Shown here in pieces: positions 15,099-22,467 of a stretch of 22,467 bases of DNA. Made by a program: the position numbers and the translations under genes. This DNA is from Isoetes engelmannii (Eukaryota > Streptophyta > Lycopodiopsida > Isoetales > Isoetaceae). The notes below the pieces were generated by a model, which was given only the letters and a program-made list of their open reading frames with translations, made no database searches and was not told the DNA's origin. The stretch covers positions 1 through 22,467 of the forward strand of contig JAANSK020258051.1 in the NCBI GenBank assembly GCA_011763485.2, in the 5' to 3' direction. Numbering within the stretch: the first letter of the stretch is position 1; every line of letters starts with the position of its first letter.

Positions 15099-17440
15099 TC
15101 AGATTGACTTCGCATTAGACGCTTCGCCAACACGCTGCGCAGTATCAGGCTCTTCACCACACCTAAACAAAACAATTGCAAAAAACTAAAGTAATTAAGG
15201 TAATAAAAATCGAATGTACTTACAACTTCTTTGCGAAAGTTCTTGCATCAGATAAAGTATTAACTTGAATGATAATCGTGTCAATCTTACTACTTTGAAA
15301 TGTTACGTCGCCACGAAAACGGCGATCGACACTACAATATGGAAAATACTGCTTCAGCTCTGGACTATGTCTAACACAGTATCAAGATCCTTACAATACT
15401 CGTCACCTATGTCAACAGGCAGATTAACACTTCCATTAACGTTACTAATATCCATTAATGGATTTTGAACACCTGATCTGCCAGCCAATCCAACAGCCTT
15501 TCCCGAACTTGATGATCCAGCCAATCCAGCATTTAAATTCTCAACACTAAAACGGAAAGCATCACTGTAAACCCCATTAGAATGTACGGAATCATTTGCT
15601 TACGCATTTGCAATGATGCTACTCTGATCATAGCGCTTGTACGAGCTTGGATTCTTGTGACCTGTGATAGCCATCCCAACCTCAATGGGAACTCCACTAA
15701 CAGTGCGTTATTGCTGTGGTCCTGCAACTCTTATTAGTAAAATTCCCGACAATTCCACAAACTTCTATCATCTGACGCAACCAACCAGAAATACTCTTGC
15801 TTGAAGTATGATTTGTGATATACCACACCCAAGTTCTGTACTTACAGATTGCCTGCAGAAAGATAAATCTGCCTCCCAATCTTATCCTTCACTTCGTAAC
15901 GTGGCAAATGGCCCTCAACATGCCTCTACATTCGGCTCATAGCATCTGACAGGTTGGCAAAAATCCTCAGGCCTACACTTGTTAATGCCCCCATGCCAAT
16001 TCTTCGATGTTGTCTCGCAGTATTCTATGCACTCACTCACAAAATCCCAACCAATGTTAATTTGAAAGTCACGCACCTTACGCAACTCTCCCTCACACGA
16101 ATCAAGAATCTAGTCATGCAATAAATTGCAAATCTTTTCTGCAAACCTGACGGAGTGTTCACCTGATGCATAGGATGTGCCAAAATCATGTTCTGATCAT
16201 CCATGCTAAGAATATCAAGTTTCTTTCACGTTGGAAGTGCCCACGTACTAGCAGACTCCTCCATAGCAATTTCCAGGGCTTTTTTGCCCGAAAAAAATTC
16301 AGATCGCTGTAAATATCTATCACCTTCTCTTCCTTCCTTGTCTGCAAGATTCTACAATCTTGTACTCTCCTCAATATCCTATTAAAGGTACGGAATAGAT
16401 TCTGCAAATTGCTAAATCTGTAAGTCAGAAAAAGTATAACAAATTAAACAAACAAAATAAATCAAACACTTACGAATTTGGAGGGTAATTTGAGCCATCC
16501 TGCCGATGCACACATAGCATGAACTTCTCAAGCATATCAGCAAACTCATTTAACGGAATGTCTTCAATTGCAATATCAATTGAAATGTTATTGCAAACTC
16601 TCTATGGATCGAAACGCCCACTTGCCCAATCATCTTTTGCTTCTGAAGCATTAGGGCCAGTGGCATCAACTTTCTCCACTAACTCTGGATCCAATTCCTT
16701 AATTCCAGAAAGATTTAAAGGCTTTTTTGGAATCGACTACATTTTCTATAGGTGTAGGAGTAGCAAGGCTACAAAAACTGAATGAAGGACATTCATTTAC
16801 ATTAATTTCCTTGTCAACACTTACCACATCCCCTAAATTCTGCATCCATAAGAAAAAAATGATAGTTAAAAAATTATAGAACTTGCATAAAATATAGGAA
16901 AAACAAGGCAAACCTTACCGTAACACCAGAAAGCACCAACTACATTGCCACCAGAAGCCACAACTGCTGCATGCAACAATTATTAGCAACATTATAATGA
17001 TCAAACATGAAAATGATGTCCTTACCTGGATTTGCAGACGAATTCATAGCACTGGACGACTCCACTACTGCTGCAGCAGCAATATCACCTGCATGCAAGT
17101 AAATGACACACTAAAGAACTAAATACACAAAATATGAACTCCAAAATACTAATCTACCTGGATTGAAGCATTCCTCACCACCAGAATGCCTTGCATTCGT
17201 CCTAACAGATCCGTTTCCACCTGCATTTCACAAAAAGAAAGCCATTTTAGCATGAATAAAAAAACCTAAAATACTAAGTAAACTATTACCTGTAGCAAGT
17301 TGATTTGAAGCGTTGGAAGGTTGAGCGCCTTGAAGAACTGAACAAAAGGTCAAGAAAATAAGAAAGAAACCAAGAAAACAAGCGTGGAAAGCCAGAAATG
17401 GAGCACTGCCTCCATGCGCCATAGCCGTCTGTCTCGCCAT
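15099..17440 (-). pseudogene. tyrosine recombinase gene (Crypton / DUF3504 / ZMYM-like), multi-exon, broken
   Basis: Assembled on the minus strand. Leader exons: 17290-17337 (possibly continuous with an ATG at 17438-17440), 17158-17220, 17026-17088 and 16919-16966, all with GT/AG sites, phase-1 ends and lengths divisible by three. Then exons 16474-16832, 15224-16417 and 15099-15162. The core-binding region reads DGSNYPPNS, then LFRTFNRILRRVQ, then NTPSGLQKRFAIYCM. Catalytic region: Arg in FLIRVRE (about 16097), hairpin Lys in TSKNWHGGINK (16002-16004), TWVWYITNH, a box TNKSCRTTAITH where HxxR is expected (the His is Lys, 15730-15732; the Arg is 15721-15723), then TGHKNPSSYKRYDQ with the TGH histidine and the nucleophilic Tyr (15630-15632). 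Order and spacing match Crypton-type and ZMYM-like recombinases. Stops (after FDP, after WALPT, after IIANA) and several frameshifts disable it. The C-terminal tail after Tyr remains open after its first stop and ends EPDTAQRVGEASNAKSI. Confidence 0.82.
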
Positions 17441-17575
17441 AGCTTTCGCTCGACGCACACCAAACGCAGGAGCAAGGAAGGACGACGAAATGATTCCGCT
17501 GGCGCCATAGCTCTACCTCGATCAGAAGTGGAAAAAACAGGGGAAATAAAAAATGTCGAGCGAGTTTCCACGTTG

Positions 17576-17680
17576 GTATGGCTCCTGGTCGCACTTTTCC
17601 GTGGGACCGGTGACCCGCTCCCGGCTCCCACCGGTTGCGGGACCCCACCAGTCCACACCGGGAAGTGCTCCCAGGAGCTA
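17576..17680. repeat. GC-rich imperfect hairpin at the promoter end of the recombinase element
   Basis: The left arm (17576-17618) begins TATGGCTCCTGG and the right arm (17632-17680) ends CCAGGAGCTA. The arms are imperfect inverted copies (GCACTT.CC, GGGACC, ACCGGT). The tips carry the terminal-repeat sequence in opposite orientations. The hairpin lies about 140 bp upstream of the recombinase start, where promoter and recombination site would overlap. It could instead be a small MITE-like insertion. Confidence 0.7.
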
Positions 17681-17696
17681 TGCCACACAACATAAG
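17661..17696 (+). repeat. right terminal direct repeat of the recombinase element
   Basis: Reads GGGAAGTGCTCCCAGGAGCT then ATGCCACACAACATAA. It has the same orientation as 14982-15017. Mismatches are mainly transitions. Confidence 0.7.
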
Positions 17697-17699
17697 TTA

Positions 17700-18599
17700 A
17701 AAAGTAGAGATTTATGGTGGAGATTTACACAAAAGGTAGACTCTGTTAAACTATGATTAAGGCAAGAACCTGTACCAAAATCATTTTATCTTCTGTCACA
17801 AGAATTATTACTCAAAGGCAATTTCCTTTCAAACAACTTTTGCCTGTGCGAGATTATCAAAGCTTTGCATGTTTTAGGTTTCCTCTTATTTTCATCCATT
17901 ACTTTTTTTGCACTGGTTTTGCCAGCCCTTGCGGTTTGAAAAGTGTCTTCAACCCTCGATTTTGCAAGGGCATAACTTTGAAGACGTTAAAATGGAATTT
18001 TGTCCACAAATGAATATATTTTATTGTGCTGGCTATGGAATCAGGTCTGTCAAAAACTGTCAAACGAATTTAGCAATAGAAAAGTTGTAGCTGTCACTTT
18101 ATGCTTATAGACAAAACGAAAGGAAATGGCCGAGAAAGCAATTTTTTAGGGAACTCATCCTCCTACTTGGATCTTGAGTTTGTGCCGACATGTCCAAAGG
18201 CCTCATTTTTCTATTACCTTCTCAGGGCTCTAAGAATAATCTACTCCGCTCTGTGACGATCTCAATCTAGCCTTTGCAAATATTAGGAGAATTTTATATT
18301 ATATATGACATATTTTTTTTTTATTTGGACTTTCATGAACAGTGCTCTTCCACATGTTATCTCATGCATACAGGTTTTTGGGGTGTATTATGGGGTGTAT
18401 TATCGTTTGGGGTGTCTAGGAATCTTTTGTGGCCTTCAGATGGCGACATAAAGCAAGGAATATGCCATAAGCATAGGTCCCATCCGCCCTTTCTAAGTCA
18501 ATGTGGGGTTCGTAGGGCGTTAGTGCAAAATCGTCGCTGCACAAAGACATCTAAATACAATATACTTATTGCAACCAGTATAAATATAATATACATAAT
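17700..18599. other. stretch without a recognised gene
   Basis: Frames of 60-117 codons on the plus strand have no recognisable domains. A short internal repeat of GGGGTGTATTAT occurs near 18379-18404. I see no splice-consistent gene. Confidence 0.4.
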
Positions 18600-18645
18600 A
18601 CATTGGGCATGGGGAATCGAACCCTAGCAGGATACCAATGCCCTT
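18600..18645 (-). repeat. SINE-like B-box region
   Basis: On the minus strand, GGTATCCTGCTAGGGTTCGA then TTCCCCATGCCCAATG: a strong B box (GGTTCGATTCC) with flanking complementary GGGCAT/ATGCCC. It shares the GGTATCCTGCTA core with 911-930. No A box at the right spacing. Confidence 0.35.
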
Positions 18646-18879
18646 CCCGTACATGATTCTCCAATCTGTCTTCCTCCTGCATGGATGCTTACTGATTAAG
18701 AATCAGTGTCCATCCACACACACGAAAACACAAGCAGACTTGGCTTCGCATTCCCTTTCCTTTGTTGGAATTTTTTGCAGATCTAGCGTGGCCTGAAAAG
18801 GGATGTCACCATTTTATATCAGGTATCGCTCTTGGAAACACACTACAAACAAAATTCAGGTTTTCGACGGCTATTTCGA

Positions 18880-19255
18880 TGCGTGGGCATCGATTGTCCA
18901 TCGATGTTCGACGCTTGCCCGTTGATTATCCACGAAAAATCGTCGATCTTCGACGCCTGCCCGTCGATCTTCGACCTGATCGCGTCGAATAGCCGTCGAA
19001 ACCGCATCGTCGATAGTACGACGATAAGGTGTCGATTATCGACGCGACGCACACGTGGCATCCTGTAGCCAGCGCGGCAAGTGTCTCCTCATGCCACAGA
19101 GGCGCCACCGAGACGACACGTCATTGCCGTCGATAATCGACGATAGGATGATGTGGCAACTCTCCGCCAGCACGACACCAGTCACCTCGAGCTAGGGAGG
19201 TGCCACGTGTCTGCCACGTACTGGACGTCGATTATCGACGTCCAGACGTCGATTA
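18880..19255. repeat. left cluster of GTCGATNATCGAC palindromes
   Basis: Perfect palindromic cores at 19031-19043, 19129-19141 and within 19221-19245, the last having 12-bp perfect arms around a single T (CTGGACGTCGAT / ATCGACGTCCAG). Many half-sites (CGTCGAT, TCGACG) lie between them in both orientations. The region is far richer in CG dinucleotides than its surroundings. Confidence 0.85.
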
Positions 19256-19420
19256 AAAAAAATTAAAGAAAAAAAAAAAAACCAAAAATTTAATTAACTA
19301 TTTAAAATTAATGTAGATTTAATTAAAATTTAAAAAATCATGTAAATTTAATTTATTATGTAATAAATCAATTAATTGCTAAAAAAAAACATTTATCAGA
19401 ACACCTAATTAGAAACTAGG
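19256..19420. other. AT-rich tract
   Basis: Almost entirely A and T with runs of A; no frame or repeat of note. It separates the palindrome cluster from the tRNA-like array. Confidence 0.6.
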
Positions 19421-19695
19421 ATCTGGTCCTCTCCTCTCAAGGTGGAGCCAACTATACCCTTGACCAAGCTATGATAATCTTACTTTAATCCTAAAAAATA
19501 ACAACTGAAAGTGGTTGAACCTGGGTACGTGGTCCTCTCCACTCTAGTTGGAGCCGACATGTTCCCTTGAACAAGCCACTCGTTAACCTAGAAATAAATG
19601 AATGATCTTGTTGAAGTGGGCTTTGAACCCGGGCACATGTGGTCCTCTCCACTCTAGGTGGAGCCGACCGGTGCCGTTGAACAAGCCACTCCATC
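19421..19695 (-). repeat. tandem array of three tRNA-like units
   Basis: The block GGTCCTCTCC starts near 19425, at 19531 and at 19641 (periods of about 106 and 110). Read on the minus strand, each fuller unit has an A-box-like GAGTGGCTTGTTCAA(C/G)G, a GGCTCCACCTAGAGTGGAGA middle and a B-box-like GGGTTCAAAGCC (weaker, GGTTCAACC, in the middle unit). In the last unit GAGTGGCTT can pair with AAGCCCACTTC like an acceptor stem. It is a different family from the arrays at 4040-4945 but organised in the same way. Confidence 0.55.
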
Positions 19696-19915
19696 ATTTT
19701 TTTGTTTAACCTACTTTAAGCTATAAAAAAATGCGATTAAATAAATAAAACATTAATATTTTATTAGCAGTTTAAAAATAAGTTCTTACCTGGAATAAGT
19801 AGAAGATGTCCGCGGTCATTTAGCAGAAGGAAAGCATTTTAGGAGTTGCATGCAAAAAAAAAAAAAAAAAACATTCAATTATTAGAAATAATTCTAAAAA
19901 TAAGGCATAAGACAT

Positions 19916-19940
19916 TGCAAGGTCGTTGATCGACCTTGCA
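19916..19940. repeat. 10-bp inverted repeat with a TCGNTGATCGA core
   Basis: TGCAAGGTCG (19916-19925), loop TTGAT, CGACCTTGCA (19931-19940), perfect arms. Its centre resembles the palindromes of the flanking clusters. Confidence 0.85.
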
Positions 19941-19989
19941 TAAAAAACCAAAAAACAAATACCTCGTCCATCATCGATGGCTCCTTGGA

Positions 19990-20400
19990 TTTGGAAAAAA
20001 ATAAAGAAGAAAGAGAAGACAAGGAGAGACGAATTCGAGGAATGAGGAATGAATGAAGGAATGAAGAAGAATGAATGAAGAAGAATGAATGAATAAATGA
20101 AGAAAGAATGCGGAAGAAGAATGAGGAAGAAGAAGAAAAAAGAAGAAAGAGGAAGAATGAGGAAGAAGATTGAGAAGAAGAATGAGGAAGAAATGAAGAA
20201 GAATGAATGAAGAAAGAATGCGGAAGAAGAATGAGGAAGAATGAGGAAGAAGAATAAGGAAGAATGAGGAAGAAGGAAGAAGATTGAGGAAGACGGAAGA
20301 AGAATGAACAAGAAGAAGAATGAATGAGGAAGAGGAAGATGAATGAATGAGAAAGAGGAAAAAGAGAATGAATGAAGAGGAAGAATAGAAAGAAGACGAA
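19990..20400. repeat. GA-rich simple-sequence tract
   Basis: Imperfect GAAGAA / GAATGAAT / GAGGAAGAAG repeats over about 400 bases, purine on the plus strand. It produces long artefactual Phe/Ser/Leu frames on the opposite strand. Such polypurine tracts can form triplex DNA. Confidence 0.9.
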
Positions 20401-20724
20401 ATAACAAAAAAGAAAAACATGGCAAATCGAAAGATTGAACCAATGGAAGGGATCGAAATAGAAAGAGGATGGAAGAATTAACTAAAGAGCTCAAAATAGA
20501 AGTGATAAGAAGAAAACATAACAAAAACCCAAAGCCCTAAATTTAAGAAAAAAACAATCTTTGATTCAAAATAAAAGAGTGTTGATCCAAAAACAGACCT
20601 TGTGGAGCTTGATTTGCCAAGGTTTTAGGCTGCAAGATGGATGGGCGCCGAAAATCGCTTCACAAATAGATAAAAAAGCCTAAAAAATTTTCGTAAGGGT
20701 TTCCGCCCTGTTTCGGAAAAATAC

Positions 20725-20885
20725 TTACAGGCCGCCGATGATCGACGGCATCGCGACGTCGATAATCGACGCCTGTATAGTTTTCAAATTTTTAGTATAT
20801 TTTTCAAATTGTTTTCCACATGGCGTTGATGACAACGTCAGGACGTCGATTATCAACGTCAGGACGTCGATGATCGACGCCAATT
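20725..20885. repeat. right cluster of GTCGATNATCGAC palindromes
   Basis: Perfect cores at 20758-20770 and 20866-20878, an imperfect one near 20843-20859 (ACGTCGATTATCAACGT) and GCCGATGATCGACGGC near 20733. Same motif family as 18880-19255, about 1.5 kb away. A plausible acceptor (TACTTACAG) lies just before it on the plus strand. Confidence 0.8.
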
Positions 20886-21600
20886 TCGATGTTTTGGTTG
20901 TTTTTGACGGCATAAGGATATTTAATGAATAGAAACTAAATTTATTTACAAATTGATGGTTTGCTTGAATAAATTATTTGCATTTTAATACATAAACTTG
21001 TCTATGAATCATTTATTGATGACAGGAGCCTAAAAGGTAGACTTGACAACTCACTTGCGAGATGCGTTTCAGGATGACAAGTTTTTTGCTGTTAGCTTTT
21101 CGAGCCAAGGTTCTAAAGAGGAGCATTATAAAATTCTTAAGGAGGGATTTTTTTTCCTCGGTGGCTCTACCAGATAGAAATGATCTTCACTTTACAAGGC
21201 TCAAGGATATCATATCTGCACGATTATATCTGATGCACATCAATTCTATGGCAAGCATAACATTATACAATAAAATGTATTTGCTAATTTGTTCTCTTCA
21301 CAACAAGTCGGGTGTCACACAGCAACAGGCAGCCTAAACGGGAAGGGGGGGGGGTCCTGGCACCCTTGCCCTTGTCGGATCCGTCCAAGACCTTGCAACG
21401 TGTTCTCACGTAGAGGGAGCATGTTGACGCCAGAAGATAACACCTTAAAACCACCCAGAAGCAGCTTGACTCGAATGTCCTCTCCCTAAGGCCCCGACGA
21501 CGGACGGGCAACTCCCCCACCTCGGAATTGCAAACCGTCTGTTCCATTATAACATCAGCATTAACCAAGGGCAAAGGTACATGTATAAATGCATATACAT
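20886..21600. other. stretch without a recognised gene
   Basis: Short frames on both strands. A run of ten G (21344-21353) and a GC-rich patch at 21350-21540 contrast with AT-rich flanks, possibly the end of another repeat. No domains recognised. Confidence 0.4.
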
Positions 21601-21603
21601 TTG

Positions 21604-22017
21604 TTAGGACTGAAGTTCTTCGAATTGTAACCCAAGTTCTTCGAAAATCCAAGTTGAAGAAGAGGGCTTGTTCTTTATGATACTTATAGGAGATGGGGTA
21701 TTGAAAGATGAAGAAGGATGTCCAAAAGAAGACGTTAGAGAAAATGTACCATTCTTACAAAAGGATAACATCAAATTTGAAGAGTTTTGAAAGTCATGAG
21801 ATGGGTGATTTGGCGATTGTGGAAACGGGACTGGAACTGGGTCTATCTTGAGAAAGGATGATGAATAGAACCTTTCCAGATATTGATTAAAAAACTTTTG
21901 AGCAAATGGGGAGAAGCTGACAACATCATTACTTTTCTTGCATATACTTTCAATCTTTGTAGTCAAAGCGAAAAATAAATTGCAGCACGACCATCTTTCA
22001 CAAGAAAGACAAAACAA
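21604..22017 (-). other. possible coding exon, strand uncertain
   Basis: A 137-codon minus-strand frame with a plausible middle (KIDPVPVPFPQSPNHPSHDF, TWIFEELGLQFEELQS at the end). The plus strand over the same bases is also protein-like (GDGVLKDEEGCPKEDVREN and, in a shifted frame, SHEMGDLAIVETGLELGLS). Both cannot be trusted; a decayed plus-strand gene is as likely as a minus-strand exon. No family recognised. Confidence 0.2.
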
Positions 22018-22079
22018 ATGTGTTTTCGACTGTTTGAGAAATTGAAGTCCTATTTAAGACAAGAGCCTCAAGGTGTGCA

Positions 22080-22289
22080 GTGGACAGAAAAAAAGACTCA
22101 AATGGTGGTTTCATGGAATATAAAGAGAATTTGAGGGCTATTGATGTTTTAAAACAAGTTCTCGATCAAAAATCTGTCGCAACAGAGCAAACAATGACAC
22201 GCATACGAGAGCCCTTTATGGGGATAAACACAGTAGCTAAAAATGTGGTCAGAGATAGCACATCTATGAGAGAAAGTAATCCAATGTGA
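22080..22289 (+). CDS. unrecognised small open frame
   Basis: 69 codons, MDRKKDSNGGFMEYKENLR... then DVLKQVLDQKSVATEQTMTR, stop TGA at 22287-22289. The peptide is charged and helix-prone and lies in the same orientation as the protein-like plus-strand blocks at 21640-21840, so it could be part of the same decayed gene. Nothing else supports it. Confidence 0.2.
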   Translation: MDRKKDSNGGFMEYKENLRAIDVLKQVLDQKSVATEQTMTRIREPFMGINTVAKNVVRDSTSMRESNPM

Positions 22290-22467
22290 TTTGTTGGAAC
22301 CTGCATGAAGCAGGGCCATTGGACGGAGGATTCAACGGTCGGATAGGTGAACGTGGCCCCGGATGGTGGGCATTCGCGTACGTCCCTCCAGAGGAGCGAT
22401 GGCAGGAAAGGCTACCTCGGGAACTTTTTTGGGGTTCGTCTCTTGGGGTATGGCCTCTACCCTCCCT

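Larger units (their letters stand above)
14982..17696 (-). mobile_element. Crypton-like tyrosine-recombinase element, decayed
   Basis: About 2.7 kb containing one minus-strand recombinase gene (15099-17440) and bounded by two direct repeats of about 36 bp (14982-15017 and 17661-17696; about 29 of 36 positions identical by eye, including the exact 13-mer ATGCCACACAACA). Crypton elements encode a tyrosine recombinase, have no long terminal inverted repeats, and are thought to integrate by recombination between short identical sequences, leaving direct repeats. A third, inverted copy of the repeat (17576-17604) complicates this: read with the left copy it would make imperfect terminal inverted repeats instead. 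Which pair is the functional end cannot be settled here. Confidence 0.6.
18841..20885. mobile_element. candidate CACTA-type element (left terminus and subterminal palindromes)
   Basis: 18841 begins CACTACAAACAAAAT, followed by a CGACGGCTATTTCGATG segment; CACTACAA plus CGACGG-type subterminal repeats are typical of plant CACTA (En/Spm-like) ends. Behind it, 18880-19250 is dense in TCGA and GTCGATNATCGAC palindromes, and the same motifs return at 20730-20880, as expected for subterminal repeat clusters at both ends. I found no matching TTGTAGTG right terminus before the window ends, so the right boundary is a guess from the palindromes. No transposase motif is readable inside; it is probably non-autonomous or a composite. 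Confidence 0.45.

Noticed and set aside
14982-17696. The recombinase as an integrated phage or bacterial integron integrase
   Set aside because: The gene has spliceosomal introns, and its motif set (PPN, TSKNWHGG, WVWY) is of the eukaryotic Crypton / ZMYM type.
17384-17756. Plus-strand frames over the GC-rich region near the recombinase promoter
   Set aside because: They overlap the recombinase leader and hairpin; Arg/Ser/Pro-rich composition follows from GC-rich inverted repeats.
19820-20524. Long minus-strand frames rich in Phe, Ser and Leu
   Set aside because: They are the reverse reading of a GA-rich simple repeat; two overlapping frames have the same composition, and no domain or conserved pattern is present.
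18880-20885. The repeated palindromes as a CRISPR-like array
   Set aside because: Spacing is irregular, the repeats are short palindromes without uniform spacers, and the context is eukaryotic.
18841-22467. A complete CACTA element ending in the window
   Set aside because: No TTGTAGTG-type right terminus or matching three-base target duplication could be found after 20885, so only a candidate left end is claimed.

Overview
The window looks like a plant nuclear genome fragment: AT-rich, with small exons bounded by plant-type GTAAGT/CAG splice signals, a large intronless F-box gene, and many decayed transposable elements. The species cannot be fixed from the sequence; the mix would suit a land plant with a repeat-rich genome, possibly a non-seed plant (inference). 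The first six bases are a HindIII site, so this may be a clone end. There are no prokaryotic operons, rRNA genes or CRISPR arrays, and no intact canonical tRNA gene that I can fold.

Layout. 1-3400: a possible last exon of an unrecognised gene (279-595, minus), then relics including a decayed multi-frame gene (2177-2999, minus). 3499-5689: a helix-turn-helix-like fragment, then a gene-like segment on the minus strand whose 3' end has been duplicated in tandem (about 740 bp per unit) together with tRNA-like repeat arrays. 5860-6310: three short tandem duplications, one of them a perfect 62-bp pair. 6693-10355: the most gene-like part. An intact single-exon F-box gene (minus) lies head-to-head, 206 bp away, with a plus-strand gene that can be assembled from seven small exons with matching phases into a 131-residue protein; no single open reading frame reveals it.

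11858-14199: a giant foldback element with two inverted arms of 981 bp each. Each arm holds a tRNA-like sequence and a copy of a small gene; the left copy is open and has a SUMO-interaction-like motif, the right one is broken. A perfect 20-bp hairpin sits at its right edge, and a perfect 11-bp hairpin lies about 70 bp outside its left edge. 14388-14564: a 58-residue minus-strand reading frame that could be the start of a truncated host gene.

14982-17696: the best candidate for a little-described system. It is a decayed multi-exon tyrosine recombinase gene (minus) of the Crypton / DUF3504 / ZMYM-like kind. Its core motifs are readable: PPN motif, Arg I, hairpin Lys, an altered HxxR box, TGH and the nucleophilic Tyr. 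It is flanked by about 36-bp direct repeats, with a third, inverted copy at one end. Crypton-type recombinases are best known from fungi, oomycetes and animals, so one in a plant-like context deserves checking.

17700-22467: repeat-dominated. It has a CACTA-like left terminus at 18841 followed by CG-rich GTCGATNATCGAC palindromes (18880-19250 and again 20730-20880), which surround a tandem array of tRNA-like repeats and a GA-rich simple-sequence tract. The last 1.5 kb has no gene I can assign with confidence. Apart from the F-box gene and its divergent neighbour, the genes do not form a pathway: the window is mainly a nest of mobile elements.
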